From positions 248,001-312,000 of the forward strand of contig CAZMZH010000002.1 in the NCBI GenBank assembly GCA_964570665.1: a stretch of DNA of 64,000 nucleotides, read 5' to 3'. Each line of letters begins with the position of its first letter. Position 1 is the first letter of the stretch. Below the pieces are notes generated by a model that was not told the DNA's origin, did no database searches, and saw nothing but the letters and a program-made list of their open reading frames with translations. Below, piece by piece: positions 45,397 through 54,501 of this stretch. Position numbers and translations under genes: made by a program. Source of the DNA: JAJDAT01 sp964570665. GTDB lineage: Bacteria > Nitrospinota > Nitrospinia > Nitrospinales > JAJDAT01.

Positions 45397-46470
45397 ATGG
45401 CCAAAATTGACGCTTTTTTTAAATTAATGAATGAGCAAGGGGCTTCAGACTTACACCTTGTTTCGGGCTCGCAACCTATCCTTCGCGTTCATGGTGAAAT
45501 GGAAAGAGTTAAATTTAAACCATTTGACAATGACGACCTGAAGGCAATGCTTTATGAAATTGCTCCAGAGAATAAAATTAAAATTTTTGAAGAAACTGGA
45601 GATATTGACTTTGCTTATGAAATTCCCAATTTAGCAAGATACCGCGCTAATTTTTTCCAACAAAAATGGGGTATTGGCGCCGTTTTTCGAGAAATTCCCA
45701 GTACAATTTTGACGTCAGAACAATTGGGGCTTCCATCAATTGTTACCAAATTGTCCATGATTCATAAGGGATTAGTCTTAGTGACTGGGCCTACTGGCAG
45801 TGGAAAATCCACTACATTGGCTGCAATGATGGATTACGCTAATAGAAATAGAAAAGATCACATCCTGACGATTGAAGATCCTGTTGAATTTGTCCATAAG
45901 AGCCAAGGTTGTATAATTAATCATCGAGAAGTGGGGATTCATACTCAAAGTTTTTCTTCGGCGTTGAGAGGGGCCCTTCGGGAAGATCCTGACGTTATTT
46001 TAGTCGGCGAAATGCGGGACTTAGAAACGATTTCCCTTGCTTTAGAAGCGGCATCGACAGGTCATTTAGTTTTTGGAACTTTACATACTCAAAGCGCTGG
46101 TAAGACAATTGATCGTGTAATAGATGTTTTTCCCGCAAATCAGCAAGCCCAAATTCGAACCACTTTATCTGAGGCTTTAAAAGGTGTAATTGCCCAAAAT
46201 CTTTTTAAGCGAATTGACAAAAAAGGACGGATGGCTGTGTTGGAAATTTTGGTCGTTACTTCAGCTGTATCTAATTTAATTCGGGAAGGAAAAACTTTCC
46301 AGATTCCATCTGTTATTCAAACTGGGAAAAAATATGGAATGCAATCTCTCGACGATGCCATTTTAAAAGCTTTAGAAGAGAAAAAAATTAGCGCTGAAGA
46401 TGCCTTCGATAAGGCAATAGTAAAAGATCGTTTTATTCCTTTTTTGAAAACACCTCCTGAGTTTTATTAG
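45397..46470 (+). CDS. pilT: Type IV pilus retraction ATPase PilT
   Basis: 357 residues. An N-terminal PAS-like domain (ASDLHLVSGSQPILRVHGEM) precedes a RecA-like core: Walker A GPTGSGKST at 131-139, Asp box (ILTIEDPVEFVH), Walker B ALREDPDVILVGEMRD, His box TGHLVFGTLHTQSAGKTIDRVIDVFP. The motif AIRNLIRE, usual in PilT, appears as AVSNLIREGK. A hexameric cytoplasmic motor that depolymerises pili for twitching. The second PilT-like ATPase follows 5 nt downstream. Confidence 0.96.
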   Translation: MAKIDAFFKLMNEQGASDLHLVSGSQPILRVHGEMERVKFKPFDNDDLKAMLYEIAPENKIKIFEETGDIDFAYEIPNLARYRANFFQQKWGIGAVFREIPSTILTSEQLGLPSIVTKLSMIHKGLVLVTGPTGSGKSTTLAAMMDYANRNRKDHILTIEDPVEFVHKSQGCIINHREVGIHTQSFSSALRGALREDPDVILVGEMRDLETISLALEAASTGHLVFGTLHTQSAGKTIDRVIDVFPANQQAQIRTTLSEALKGVIAQNLFKRIDKKGRMAVLEILVVTSAVSNLIREGKTFQIPSVIQTGKKYGMQSLDDAILKALEEKKISAEDAFDKAIVKDRFIPFLKTPPEFY

Positions 46471-46475
46471 ACGCC

Positions 46476-47642
46476 ATGCGTAAAGCGGAAATCGATTACA
46501 TTCTAACTACAATGCTCGAGGCGTTTGGCAATATTTCCGACTTAAATATAACCGTGGGAAAACCTTTTCAGGTTGAATCTTCCGGCGAGTTAACAGGGGT
46601 GCCATTAGTTCCGCCAATTGAAAAACTTACTCCGTTTCAAGCCGAAATCTTTGCTTTAAATTTGATCAATTCAGATCGTAGGTTGACTGAGATATTTCTA
46701 CGGGAAGGGTCATGTGACTGCTCTTATTTTTTAGTAGGTAAAGCGCGATTTCGCGTTAATATTTTTTCACAGCGAGGTAATTACACGATTGTTTTGCGTA
46801 AATTAGAGACCAGAATCCCTTCTATTGAAGATCTAAAATTACCTGCTCAATTTGCAAAAGCCGCAGAGGAAAAAAATGGATTAATTTTAGTGACAGGGGC
46901 GACTGGTAGTGGAAAATCTACCACTCTTGCCGCTCTTTTAAACAAAATGAATTGCGAAAAATCGATTCATATTGTGACTTTGGAAGATCCTGTTGAGTTT
47001 GTTCATCCTCACAAAAAAGCAACCTTTAACCAACGGGAATTAGGAAGCGACTACGACGCTTTTTCTTCGGGATTAAGAGCTGCCTTACGACAAGCCCCCA
47101 AAGTGATTTTAGTAGGTGAAATGAGAGATCGAGAAACCGTTGAAATTGGTATGAGCGCCGCCGAAACGGGGCATCTTGTTTTAAGCACTTTACATACTGT
47201 TGATGCGGGACAAACGATAAACCGTATTGTGGGTATGTTTGAACAAGAAGAAGAACAACAAATTAGACTTAGACTTGCCGATACTGTTAGGTATATTATT
47301 TGCCAAAGGCTATTGCCAAAAAAAGGCGGAGGAAGAGTCGCATTATTAGAGATAATGACTTCCAATTTAAGAGTAAAAGACACCATCATAAACGGAGAGT
47401 CAGAGGGTAAGTCTTTTTACGAAATTATTTCTGATGGCGATGCTTATGGGATGTGGACATTTGATCAACATATCCTAAGACTCTTTAAAGAAGATCTGAT
47501 TACTGAAGAAACTGCAATGGCTTACGCTTCTCGTAAAGCGGTCGTTGGTCGTGGTTTGGATACCCACAAAGCTGAAAGAGGGGAGAAAACGACAGATATC
47601 GAGGGTTTGAGTATGGATGACGAATATGGAGGACCCTCTTAA
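46476..47642 (+). CDS. Second PilT-family ATPase (PilU-like)
   Basis: 388 residues. Walker A GATGSGKST at 141-149, IVTLEDPVEFVHPHKKA, Walker B QAPKVILVGEMRD, and TGHLVLSTLHTVDAGQTINRIVGMFEQ. The N-terminal domain has an insertion with three cysteines (EGSCDCSYF). Likely a PilU-type accessory retraction ATPase working with PilT; a second independent motor is possible. The C-terminus is an acidic/Gly tail. Downstream genes keep the same strand with short gaps. Confidence 0.88.
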   Translation: MRKAEIDYILTTMLEAFGNISDLNITVGKPFQVESSGELTGVPLVPPIEKLTPFQAEIFALNLINSDRRLTEIFLREGSCDCSYFLVGKARFRVNIFSQRGNYTIVLRKLETRIPSIEDLKLPAQFAKAAEEKNGLILVTGATGSGKSTTLAALLNKMNCEKSIHIVTLEDPVEFVHPHKKATFNQRELGSDYDAFSSGLRAALRQAPKVILVGEMRDRETVEIGMSAAETGHLVLSTLHTVDAGQTINRIVGMFEQEEEQQIRLRLADTVRYIICQRLLPKKGGGRVALLEIMTSNLRVKDTIINGESEGKSFYEIISDGDAYGMWTFDQHILRLFKEDLITEETAMAYASRKAVVGRGLDTHKAERGEKTTDIEGLSMDDEYGGPS

Positions 47643-47675
47643 TAATGTTTGTCGTCGAATTGAAAGGGAGTTTTG

Positions 47676-48365
47676 ATGCTTGTTAATTGCTCTTCATGCG
47701 AATATGAAATAAAAATTCCGGATAATAAGGTGCCTGAGGGTAAAGCGTTCAATGTTTCTTGCCCAAAATGTAAAAATAAGGTTCGTGTAGATGGTCATAT
47801 AAAAAAAGATCCTGAGCCCGAACAAGAATCTATAGCGACTGAAACTCCACAAAATGTTGATAACAGCGAAAGCGAAATTGATACAGGGGTAGTTGTAGAT
47901 TCTGAATTTGAAGAAGAGGATATCCCATTTTATGGCGAAAACGATAAGATCGCCTTAGTCTTGGTGGATAAAGACCAAGACTCATGGGTAAAAACATTAG
48001 AAAAAATGGATTTTAAAATCCAAATTGCTAAATCTCCTGAACAAGCTGCGCACAAAATGAAATTTACTCAATTTCATTTTGTGGTTTTAACAGAAAGATT
48101 TCAAAGGAAGAGTTTAGAAGAAAATGAAGGATATAATTTTATTATAGAAATGCCAATGTCTACCCGGAGAAAAATGTTTGTTGTTATGATGGGAGATAAC
48201 TTTAAATCAGGTCATAATATGCAGGCTTTTGCATGTAGCGTCAATTTGGTTGTTAATGAAAAAGACATGGCTAAACTTCCTGGATTATTAAAACAATCGA
48301 TTTCTGAAAACGATACCTTTTACAAAGTATATAAAGAAACCTTAACTGCTTTAGGAAAAATATGA
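47676..48365 (+). CDS. Zinc-ribbon (MJ0042-type) protein with receiver-like C-terminal domain
   Basis: 229 residues from ATG 47676, chosen because GGGAG lies 5 nt before it; an adjacent TTG is less likely. Residues 1-45 are a CxxC...CxxC zinc ribbon (NCSSCEYEIKIP, VSCPKCKNKVRV). An acidic linker follows, then a ~120-residue domain starting KIALVLVDKDQDSW and containing FHFVVLTERFQ, which looks like an alpha/beta receiver without the phospho-Asp pocket. No known family name. Its stop overlaps the start of the cyclic-nucleotide-binding gene (ATGA). Position inside the pilus cluster suggests a regulatory or assembly role. Confidence 0.7.
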   Translation: MLVNCSSCEYEIKIPDNKVPEGKAFNVSCPKCKNKVRVDGHIKKDPEPEQESIATETPQNVDNSESEIDTGVVVDSEFEEEDIPFYGENDKIALVLVDKDQDSWVKTLEKMDFKIQIAKSPEQAAHKMKFTQFHFVVLTERFQRKSLEENEGYNFIIEMPMSTRRKMFVVMMGDNFKSGHNMQAFACSVNLVVNEKDMAKLPGLLKQSISENDTFYKVYKETLTALGKI

Positions 48366-48784
48366 CTCTTGAAGATACCCCATATATCCAAAGATATTCT
48401 GATGGCGACACGATTATTTCAGAAGGTGTGATAAGCAACAATGCTTGTGTTTTGTTATCTGGTAAAGTAAAAATCACAAAAAAATTTGAAAAGAAAACGG
48501 TTGTCATAAGTACCCTTAAAAAGGGCGATGTTTTTGGCGAAATGGGATTAATTTCAAATTCCTTAAGGAGCGCTAATGTATCCGCTGTTGGAGAAGTTAC
48601 AATTGGAATTATTGATAAAGAACGTTTCGACGCTCTTTTAGAAGAAGTTCCTGAAGATTTACGTTTGGTGTTTGCCGCTTTAGTGGAAAGGTTGAGAATT
48701 ACCACCGAAAAACTCAGTCGTATCGGCGTCGAATTAGAAAGTACTAGAAACATCATCCATTCTATTTCTTTAAAAGACGGTTAA
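48362..48784 (+). CDS. Stand-alone cyclic-nucleotide-binding domain protein
   Basis: 140 residues, a CAP effector domain without a DNA-binding part. GDTIISEGVISNNACVLLSGKVKI is followed by the phosphate-binding cassette FGEMGLISNSLRSANVSA, which retains the E and R that contact cyclic nucleotide phosphate and ribose. It ends in a helix. It starts 4 nt before the stop of the zinc-ribbon gene (ATGA), so the two are coupled, and lies 12 nt before pilC. It is likely to couple cNMP or a related signal to the pilus machine; the ligand is unproven. Confidence 0.82.
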   Translation: MTLEDTPYIQRYSDGDTIISEGVISNNACVLLSGKVKITKKFEKKTVVISTLKKGDVFGEMGLISNSLRSANVSAVGEVTIGIIDKERFDALLEEVPEDLRLVFAALVERLRITTEKLSRIGVELESTRNIIHSISLKDG

Positions 48785-48796
48785 TTAAAACCGTAT

Positions 48797-49999
48797 ATGC
48801 CCAAATTCCAATATGAAACTCGCATTCGCGGGAAAAAACAAACGGGCGAAATTGAGGCGGAAAATGAACGCGCCGCAATAAACCTACTCGCCAAGAAAAA
48901 CATAAGAGTTCAAACTGTCCAATTGAAGAAAAGTTGGACAGATGTAGAACTCTTCGAATCCAAACAGAAAATTACCGAAAAAGATGTCGTTTTGTTTACT
49001 CGTCAATTCTCCACCATGATTGACGCTGGATTACCTATGGTTCAATGTTTAGATATATTTGCGAAGCAGTCAGAAAATAAAACTTTTGGCGACGTTATTC
49101 GAGATGTAAAAACAAATATTGAAGTGGGATCCAATTTGTCAGATGCATTAAGAAAACATCCTGATGCGTTTGATAGCCTTTATTGCAACATGGTTGAGGC
49201 TGGTGAGTCAGGAGGGACATTAGACGTTATTCTTCAGAGATTAGCCGGATATATTGAAAAGGCGCTAGCCCTTAAGGCGAAAGTTAAATCGGCAATGGTA
49301 TATCCCGGCGTTATTGTAGGTGTGGCTTTCGTTGTAGTCGCATTTTTAATGGTTTTTGTAATTCCCTCGTTCGCCACCATGTTTGAAAAAGGCGGCGCTG
49401 AGCTACCTTGGCCTACTGCTGTGGTTATGGACGTTAGTAATTTTTTCCGCTATGGCTGGTATTATATGATTGGCGGTTTTGTAGCTTTTATTTTTATTTT
49501 CAAGAAGATTTATGCGACCGATAAGGGACGGTTAGAGATAGATCGGTTTTCTCTAAAAGCTCCAGTTTTTGGTCCGTTATTGAGGAAAGTTGCTGTAGCT
49601 AAATTTACTCGAACATTAGCGACTTTGATTTCCGGCGGAGTACCCATTATTGAAGGACTAAATATTTGCGCTAGAATTGCCGGAAATAAAATCATTGAAA
49701 TTGCTATTTTTCAAACAATAGAAGCTATTAAAGAAGGAGAAACCATTGCGGCTCCTTTAGAGCGTCAGGCAGTGTTTCCACCAATGGTAGTTCAGATGAT
49801 TGATGTTGGAGAGGCGTCCGGAGCTTTAGACGCTATGCTGGAAAAAATTGCCGATTTTTATGACGAAGAAGTAGATAATGCTGTTGATGCCATGACATCT
49901 TTGTTAGAACCCATGCTCATGGTTTTTCTTGGAATTATTATTGGATTTATTGTTGTAGCAATGTATTTACCCATATTCAAGATGGGAGAAGCAACTTAA
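48797..49999 (+). CDS. pilC: Type IV pilus inner-membrane platform protein PilC (T2SS F family)
   Basis: 400 residues. FQYETRIRGKKQTGEIEAENERAAINLLAKKNI at the start, FTRQFSTMIDAGLPMVQCLDIF, TLATLISGGVPIIEGLNI and DVGEASGALDAMLEKIADFYDEEVD are PilC/GspF repeats; three membrane helices at ~168-190, 218-238 and 370-394. It connects pilus motors to the pilin fibre. No pilB or pilin gene is in the window. A perfect hairpin overlaps its stop codon. Confidence 0.95.
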   Translation: MPKFQYETRIRGKKQTGEIEAENERAAINLLAKKNIRVQTVQLKKSWTDVELFESKQKITEKDVVLFTRQFSTMIDAGLPMVQCLDIFAKQSENKTFGDVIRDVKTNIEVGSNLSDALRKHPDAFDSLYCNMVEAGESGGTLDVILQRLAGYIEKALALKAKVKSAMVYPGVIVGVAFVVVAFLMVFVIPSFATMFEKGGAELPWPTAVVMDVSNFFRYGWYYMIGGFVAFIFIFKKIYATDKGRLEIDRFSLKAPVFGPLLRKVAVAKFTRTLATLISGGVPIIEGLNICARIAGNKIIEIAIFQTIEAIKEGETIAAPLERQAVFPPMVVQMIDVGEASGALDAMLEKIADFYDEEVDNAVDAMTSLLEPMLMVFLGIIIGFIVVAMYLPIFKMGEAT

Positions 50000-50011
50000 T
50001 AATAAGTTGCT
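49990..50011. repeat. Perfect hairpin overlapping the pilC stop
   Basis: AGCAACTTA, loop ATAA, TAAGTTGCT: a 9-bp perfect stem that includes the last pilC codons and the stop. No T run follows on either strand, so it is not a standard terminator; it could protect the pilC mRNA 3' end. Confidence 0.5.
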
Positions 50012-50074
50012 AAAATACCCAAAGCCGTTTTGATAAAACTGACGGAACTTTACAGGGTTTTAAACTGTTTTTAA

Positions 50075-51814
50075 ATGGTCTTAAGATTTAATGAGACTAG
50101 GGAAAATATCCCAATGGATCAAAACCCAGCAAAATTGGATAAAGATTTATCCTTAAGGTTCAAGACTATCTTGATTCTTAGAGCCGCTTTGCTGACGGGA
50201 TTGGTGGTTCTTCTTTTTATCTTCCAAATGCAGGCTAATGGTCCAGTACCAATTCAGCCTATAAGCGTTGTTATAGGATTCGCTTACTTTTTATTTCTAA
50301 TTTACATATTACTTTTAAAGTTTTGCTCTAAATTTGTTTGGACTGCGACAGTTTTAGTATCAGGCGATTTAGCTATTGTAGCGGGTATTTTGTATTCTAC
50401 AGGCGGAATAGAAAGTCCATTTTCCTTTTTAAATATATTAACTATCATTGCTACGGGGATAATTCTTCCGAGAACAGCCTGTTATTTGGCAGCTTCAGCG
50501 GCTGGTATAATTTACGGTTTACTTTTGGATTTTCAATTTTACGGTATTTTAAATCCAATATATTTGTCTCCAAACTCTATTGGCTCTTATGAGCGTGGAT
50601 ACGTTTTTTATATAATATTTATCAATATTATTTCTTACTATAGCGTGGCTTTTCTAAGTTCTATTTTGGCGCAACGTCTTAAAATAATTAAAGAAGAATT
50701 AGAAGATAAGAGCGCAAATTTACAAAAATTACAAGCGTTTCACCAAAATATTTTACAAAATATGGGGAATGGGATTTGTACAACAGATATGGAAGGAAGG
50801 ATAACTTCTGTCAACCCTGCCGCTGAACAAATAATTGGTTTTCCAAGTATTGAAATACTAAATAAGTATTGTTTTGAAATTCTTAAATTAAGCGATTTGA
50901 ATAATTTCTTTAAAACTAAAGACGAACCGCTTCCTTTCCAGTTAGAAGGCGAGTGTTCAAGAAAAGATAAACTAAATATTCGTATTCGAATGAAGATTAG
51001 CGGATTAAAAGATGAGAATGGAGAATTAGCGGGATTTATTTGCGTATTTGAAGACCTTACAGCGCTACGCGCTATGGAAAATAAAATTGCCCAATCGCAA
51101 AGATTAATTGAAGTAGGTAAAATATCGGCTGGATTAGCGCATGAAATTAGAAACCCATTAGCCTCATTGAGCGGTTCTATTCAAGTTTTACGAAACGGGC
51201 TTAGTTTAGAACAAACCGATAAACGCTTGATGGATATTGTTATTCGTGAAACAGATAGGCTTAACTCTATTGTGTCTGATTTTTTAAATTACGCAAATCC
51301 GAGGCCGCCTAAAATTACTTTTGTTAATTTAACTCAAGTTTTGGAAGATGTAGTTACCTTATTGAAAAACGATCAAGCCTATAATCAATCGGTTAACGTT
51401 GTTCTAAATTGTCCTCTGGAAAAGAGTTATTTAAAGGGAGATTCCCAACTGATTCGCCAATTGATATGGAACTTATGTGTCAATGCTTTACAGGCAATGT
51501 CCGATGGTGGAGAATTAAAAATTTCATTAAAAGAGACGTTAGATTTTTATCGAGAAGATTATCATTCAAAACGAGCTGGTATTTATTTAGCTGTCGAAGA
51601 CGATGGGTATGGCATAGAACCCGGTTTAGAGAATAAAATCTTTGACCCTTTTTTTTCAACTAAAGAAAAAGGAGTCGGATTGGGTTTAGCTGTTGTTTAT
51701 AAAATTGTTAATCAATATGACGGGTATATTGGATGTAAAAGTAGAACCCCTCATGGGGCTTGTTTTGAAATATACATACCAAACGCTCTAACTCCTAAAG
51801 AAGTTTTAGTTTAG
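50075..51814 (+). CDS. PilS-like sensor histidine kinase
   Basis: 579 residues from ATG 50075 (540-series numbering if ATG 50114, MDQNPAKL, is used). About six membrane helices up to ~205, coiled linker, PAS domain (~225-345), HisKA with H356 in SAGLAHEIRNPLASLSGS, then an ATPase domain (LIWNLCVNALQAM, DDGYGIEPG, GVGLGLAVVYKIV). The multi-helix sensor and NtrB-type H-box match PilS, which senses pilin in the membrane. No PilR regulator follows; the NtrC-type pair at 62.5-64 kb is a candidate partner. Confidence 0.8.
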   Translation: MVLRFNETRENIPMDQNPAKLDKDLSLRFKTILILRAALLTGLVVLLFIFQMQANGPVPIQPISVVIGFAYFLFLIYILLLKFCSKFVWTATVLVSGDLAIVAGILYSTGGIESPFSFLNILTIIATGIILPRTACYLAASAAGIIYGLLLDFQFYGILNPIYLSPNSIGSYERGYVFYIIFINIISYYSVAFLSSILAQRLKIIKEELEDKSANLQKLQAFHQNILQNMGNGICTTDMEGRITSVNPAAEQIIGFPSIEILNKYCFEILKLSDLNNFFKTKDEPLPFQLEGECSRKDKLNIRIRMKISGLKDENGELAGFICVFEDLTALRAMENKIAQSQRLIEVGKISAGLAHEIRNPLASLSGSIQVLRNGLSLEQTDKRLMDIVIRETDRLNSIVSDFLNYANPRPPKITFVNLTQVLEDVVTLLKNDQAYNQSVNVVLNCPLEKSYLKGDSQLIRQLIWNLCVNALQAMSDGGELKISLKETLDFYREDYHSKRAGIYLAVEDDGYGIEPGLENKIFDPFFSTKEKGVGLGLAVVYKIVNQYDGYIGCKSRTPHGACFEIYIPNALTPKEVLV

Positions 51815-52005
51815 TTCGATAAATTTCCTTTAATCTAATGAGCATTTTGATCCCCTGGATAGGTTTTTTGCTATATTTACCATTATCCAATATAATTAAG
51901 GCAATGTTTTTCCGATAACTTGATTTTGAGAAGGTCTAAACTTGAAATCTTATTTTTAGGCGTTCCTTTTTGTGAATTGGTAAAATTTTCGATAAAGGTC
52001 AAAAC

Positions 52006-52233
52006 ATGAGTTCTGATGGACCTATAAAAATTACAGGCGAAGATGAAATCGCTGTTTGTATGTGTATGCAATCAAACCACTGGCCTTTTTGCGATGCCTC
52101 TCATCATACTTTATCGGGTGGAGGAGATTTAGGTCCAAAATTAATTGAGCTAGATCCTAATAAAACATATTATCTATGCGGATGCTTTCGAACTAAAAAT
52201 AAGCCCTTCTGCGACGGCAGCCATGAAAAATAA
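52006..52233 (+). CDS. Small protein with two CDGSH iron-sulfur motifs
   Basis: 75 residues with two complete CDGSH-type sites (three Cys, one His each): C18, C20, C29, H33 and C58, C60, C69, H73. Each would hold a 2Fe-2S cluster as in mitoNEET and bacterial double-CDGSH proteins; the first site reads CDASH instead of CDGSH. Cytoplasmic, redox or iron-sulfur handling role. Stands alone. The palindrome TAAGTTTTAAAACTTA (52231-52246) follows at the stop with T-rich sequence after it, a possible weak terminator. Confidence 0.9.
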   Translation: MSSDGPIKITGEDEIAVCMCMQSNHWPFCDASHHTLSGGGDLGPKLIELDPNKTYYLCGCFRTKNKPFCDGSHEK

Positions 52234-52456
52234 GTTTTAAAACTTAGTTTTCTTTTTGGATTCCTACAGTTCTACAAAATTTAACTAATTTTTTTTAGTT
52301 AGTATCTTTCCTATAAATTTTGTGCCCCCATTGCCAAATTATCTCGTTTTTATTAAACTTTTCAATTTTGTAGATTCAAATCTCACTCTTCTTTATAACT
52401 TAACGCTTTGATAACTTTAAGCGCTTTGGTCAGAATTATTTTTTAGGTTTTTAAAA

Positions 52457-54190
52457 ATGAAAAACGCTGTATTAGGCGTGGTTTTCATTTGGGCAATGGT
52501 TTGTTGGGGAGCCTATTCTTTTGGAATAAATGAAGTTCCACCATACCATACAGATGAAAACTACTATGTCGAATCCGTGACCCATATGGTTGAATCGGGA
52601 GATTATTTAACTCCCTATTATCATGGTAAGAAGCGATTTTCAAAACCGATTTTTACTTATTGGTTAATGGCAATTTCTTATAAATTGTTTGGGCCAGGAT
52701 TGGCTTCGGCAAGATTTTGGTCGGCTTTTTTGGGAGCTGGGTGCTCTATTCTAACATTTTTATTAGCCCAGAGGCTTTTTGGAACTAAGCCCGCTTTCAT
52801 AAGCTCTTTGATATTACCCGGGATTTTTATTCATTTTATGGTTGCGAGATGGGCAACCACGGATATGATTCTCAATTTTTTTATTTTGGCGACTTTTTAT
52901 TTTTTTATTCGGGGTTATCAGGAAGATTCTGTTTCTTCTAAAAATTATTTGCTAGCCTATACATCGTTATCTTTAGGGTTTTTGACCAAAGGTCCCCCTG
53001 CTTTTTTGATCCCTTTTTTAGTCATTTCGTCTTTTTTGGTTTTAAGCGGGCAACGGGAAAAATTGTTCCGTTTAAAGTTCTTTTCCGGAATTGCTATTTT
53101 GTTGGCGATTAATTTGCCATGGTTTGGAGGAATGTGGCTTGTCCATGGCCAAGAGTTTCTAGATCATTTAATAAATATAGAAATTAATAACCGTTTATCA
53201 GATCCGACTCCAATTGGTTTTTATTATTTTTGGTCTTTATTTCGTTATTTACTTCCATGGTCTTTTTTCTTTTTTACTGCAGTTTTGGTTTACTTTGGCT
53301 TGGTTGCTTGGCAAGGCGATAAAAAGACAGAAAAAACTTTCTTGAAAAATATTAAAACTCAATTTTTAAAATTATTTGATCCAGAATCCCAATCTCTTTT
53401 ATTTTGTTTTCTGGGTGTTGGTATTCCTCTTTTCTTATTTTTTAGCCTTGGGATCCAACATAGTCGATATTTATTGCCTGTCTTTCCTTTTGTGTGCGCA
53501 ATTTTGGGAGTTTTTTTTGTTCAAATTGAAACTTATGGCAATTGGCGCAACTGGTATTTTTTTAAGATACCTTTTTTGTTATCCATTATTTTTTATATTT
53601 TAATTGCTGTTGGGATGGTCGTATTAATGGTGTTGTATAAAAAAATGGAACCGATTCCATTCCGATTGGGTATAGTTCCTTTTACTTTGGCATTTGGTAT
53701 TTCATTGCTTACTTTTTTATTTTTTTATAAAAAGATTTTTGGGATAGTTGTAACTTTGGCGTTGATGCAAATAATTACCTTGACCTTTATTTTTGGAGAT
53801 GCGCTTCCATTTTACAGCCGGTATCCTATGAATAAATTTAAAGAGATTTCCACGATGCCTTTAAAAAAAGACGCTACGTTGGCGGTTTTTGGTTTGGGAA
53901 ACGATCGAGCAAAATTGAGCATATTAACTGGAAAACCCGTATATGGATTTGAGGATCCCCAAAAACTTTTAATTAACTTGAATCTAAAAAAAATAGCGTT
54001 AATCGCAATGAAAGAAAACGACTGGAAACAAAAATTTGCGGATATTAATTTTGTTTTGATTCAAAGGGATGTTAAGTGGAAATGGGAAGGAAGTTTTTGG
54101 ATAGCTTTGGCTAGTTTATTTGAAAAAGCGATAAAAGATCGGATGGAAGACTTGACGGAAACAGTCGTATTATTAAAATACGAAAAATAA
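52457..54190 (+). CDS. ArnT-like GT39/83 family membrane glycosyltransferase
   Basis: 577 residues, about twelve helices. The first outer loop has PPYHTDENYYVESVTHM with the catalytic-type D-E, followed by YHGKKRFSKPIFTYWLMAISYKLFG, GPGLASARFWSAFLGAG and LGFLTKGPPAFLIPFL, a standard ArnT/PMT family layout. The C-terminal ~120 residues are a soluble periplasmic domain. It transfers a sugar from polyprenyl phosphate to lipid A or protein; donor unknown. Monocistronic with ~220 nt of AT-rich sequence upstream. Confidence 0.88.
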   Translation: MKNAVLGVVFIWAMVCWGAYSFGINEVPPYHTDENYYVESVTHMVESGDYLTPYYHGKKRFSKPIFTYWLMAISYKLFGPGLASARFWSAFLGAGCSILTFLLAQRLFGTKPAFISSLILPGIFIHFMVARWATTDMILNFFILATFYFFIRGYQEDSVSSKNYLLAYTSLSLGFLTKGPPAFLIPFLVISSFLVLSGQREKLFRLKFFSGIAILLAINLPWFGGMWLVHGQEFLDHLINIEINNRLSDPTPIGFYYFWSLFRYLLPWSFFFFTAVLVYFGLVAWQGDKKTEKTFLKNIKTQFLKLFDPESQSLLFCFLGVGIPLFLFFSLGIQHSRYLLPVFPFVCAILGVFFVQIETYGNWRNWYFFKIPFLLSIIFYILIAVGMVVLMVLYKKMEPIPFRLGIVPFTLAFGISLLTFLFFYKKIFGIVVTLALMQIITLTFIFGDALPFYSRYPMNKFKEISTMPLKKDATLAVFGLGNDRAKLSILTGKPVYGFEDPQKLLINLNLKKIALIAMKENDWKQKFADINFVLIQRDVKWKWEGSFWIALASLFEKAIKDRMEDLTETVVLLKYEK

Positions 54191-54222
54191 ATACAAAAGA
54201 CTAAATGCTGAATGATTGGATT

Positions 54223-54501
54223 TTAAGCGGGCAGATCTTTAGTGAGATCTTTCTTTTGCGGTTCGTTCAAATTTGTAGCGAACAAAAAACCAAATGTTTC
54301 TAAACGCCAAACCAAAGCATCTAAACCTTTAAGCATGTAAAACCAATATGGAATAACTTGGATTAAAGGTTTTTTGTTTAAACCATTTTTACACAAAATA
54401 AATTCTAATAGCTGTTTTTTAGAACGTCTTATTAAAAGCCAATTGCCTCTAACTTTTAGGATTTGAATTAACTTAAATAAATTAAGAAGTCTATTTATCA
54501 T
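54223..54501 (-). CDS. Hypothetical basic 92-residue protein
   Basis: ORF of 92 codons alone in a ~540-nt gap. Lys/Arg- and Leu-rich N-terminal half (NRLLNLFKLIQILKVRG), then an amphipathic middle with PYWFYMLKGLDALVWRLE. No ribosome-binding site before the ATG and no recognised family, so it may be spurious; the lack of any overlapping gene and amino-acid-like composition are the only points in favour. A 12-bp palindrome AAGAATATTCTT lies directly upstream. The rest of the gap (54502-54731) is AT-rich with no other gene. Confidence 0.4.
   Translation of the reverse strand: MINRLLNLFKLIQILKVRGNWLLIRRSKKQLLEFILCKNGLNKKPLIQVIPYWFYMLKGLDALVWRLETFGFLFATNLNEPQKKDLTKDLPA

Noticed and set aside
48271..48756. 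161-codon minus-strand ORF opposite the cyclic-nucleotide-binding gene
   Set aside because: The plus-strand gene has a recognisable cassette and coupled start; the antisense ORF has no domain features.
52282..52301. TAACTAA / TTAGTTA hairpin as second terminator after the CDGSH gene
   Set aside because: The stem is short and purely AT-rich apart from one G-C pair; too weak to support.
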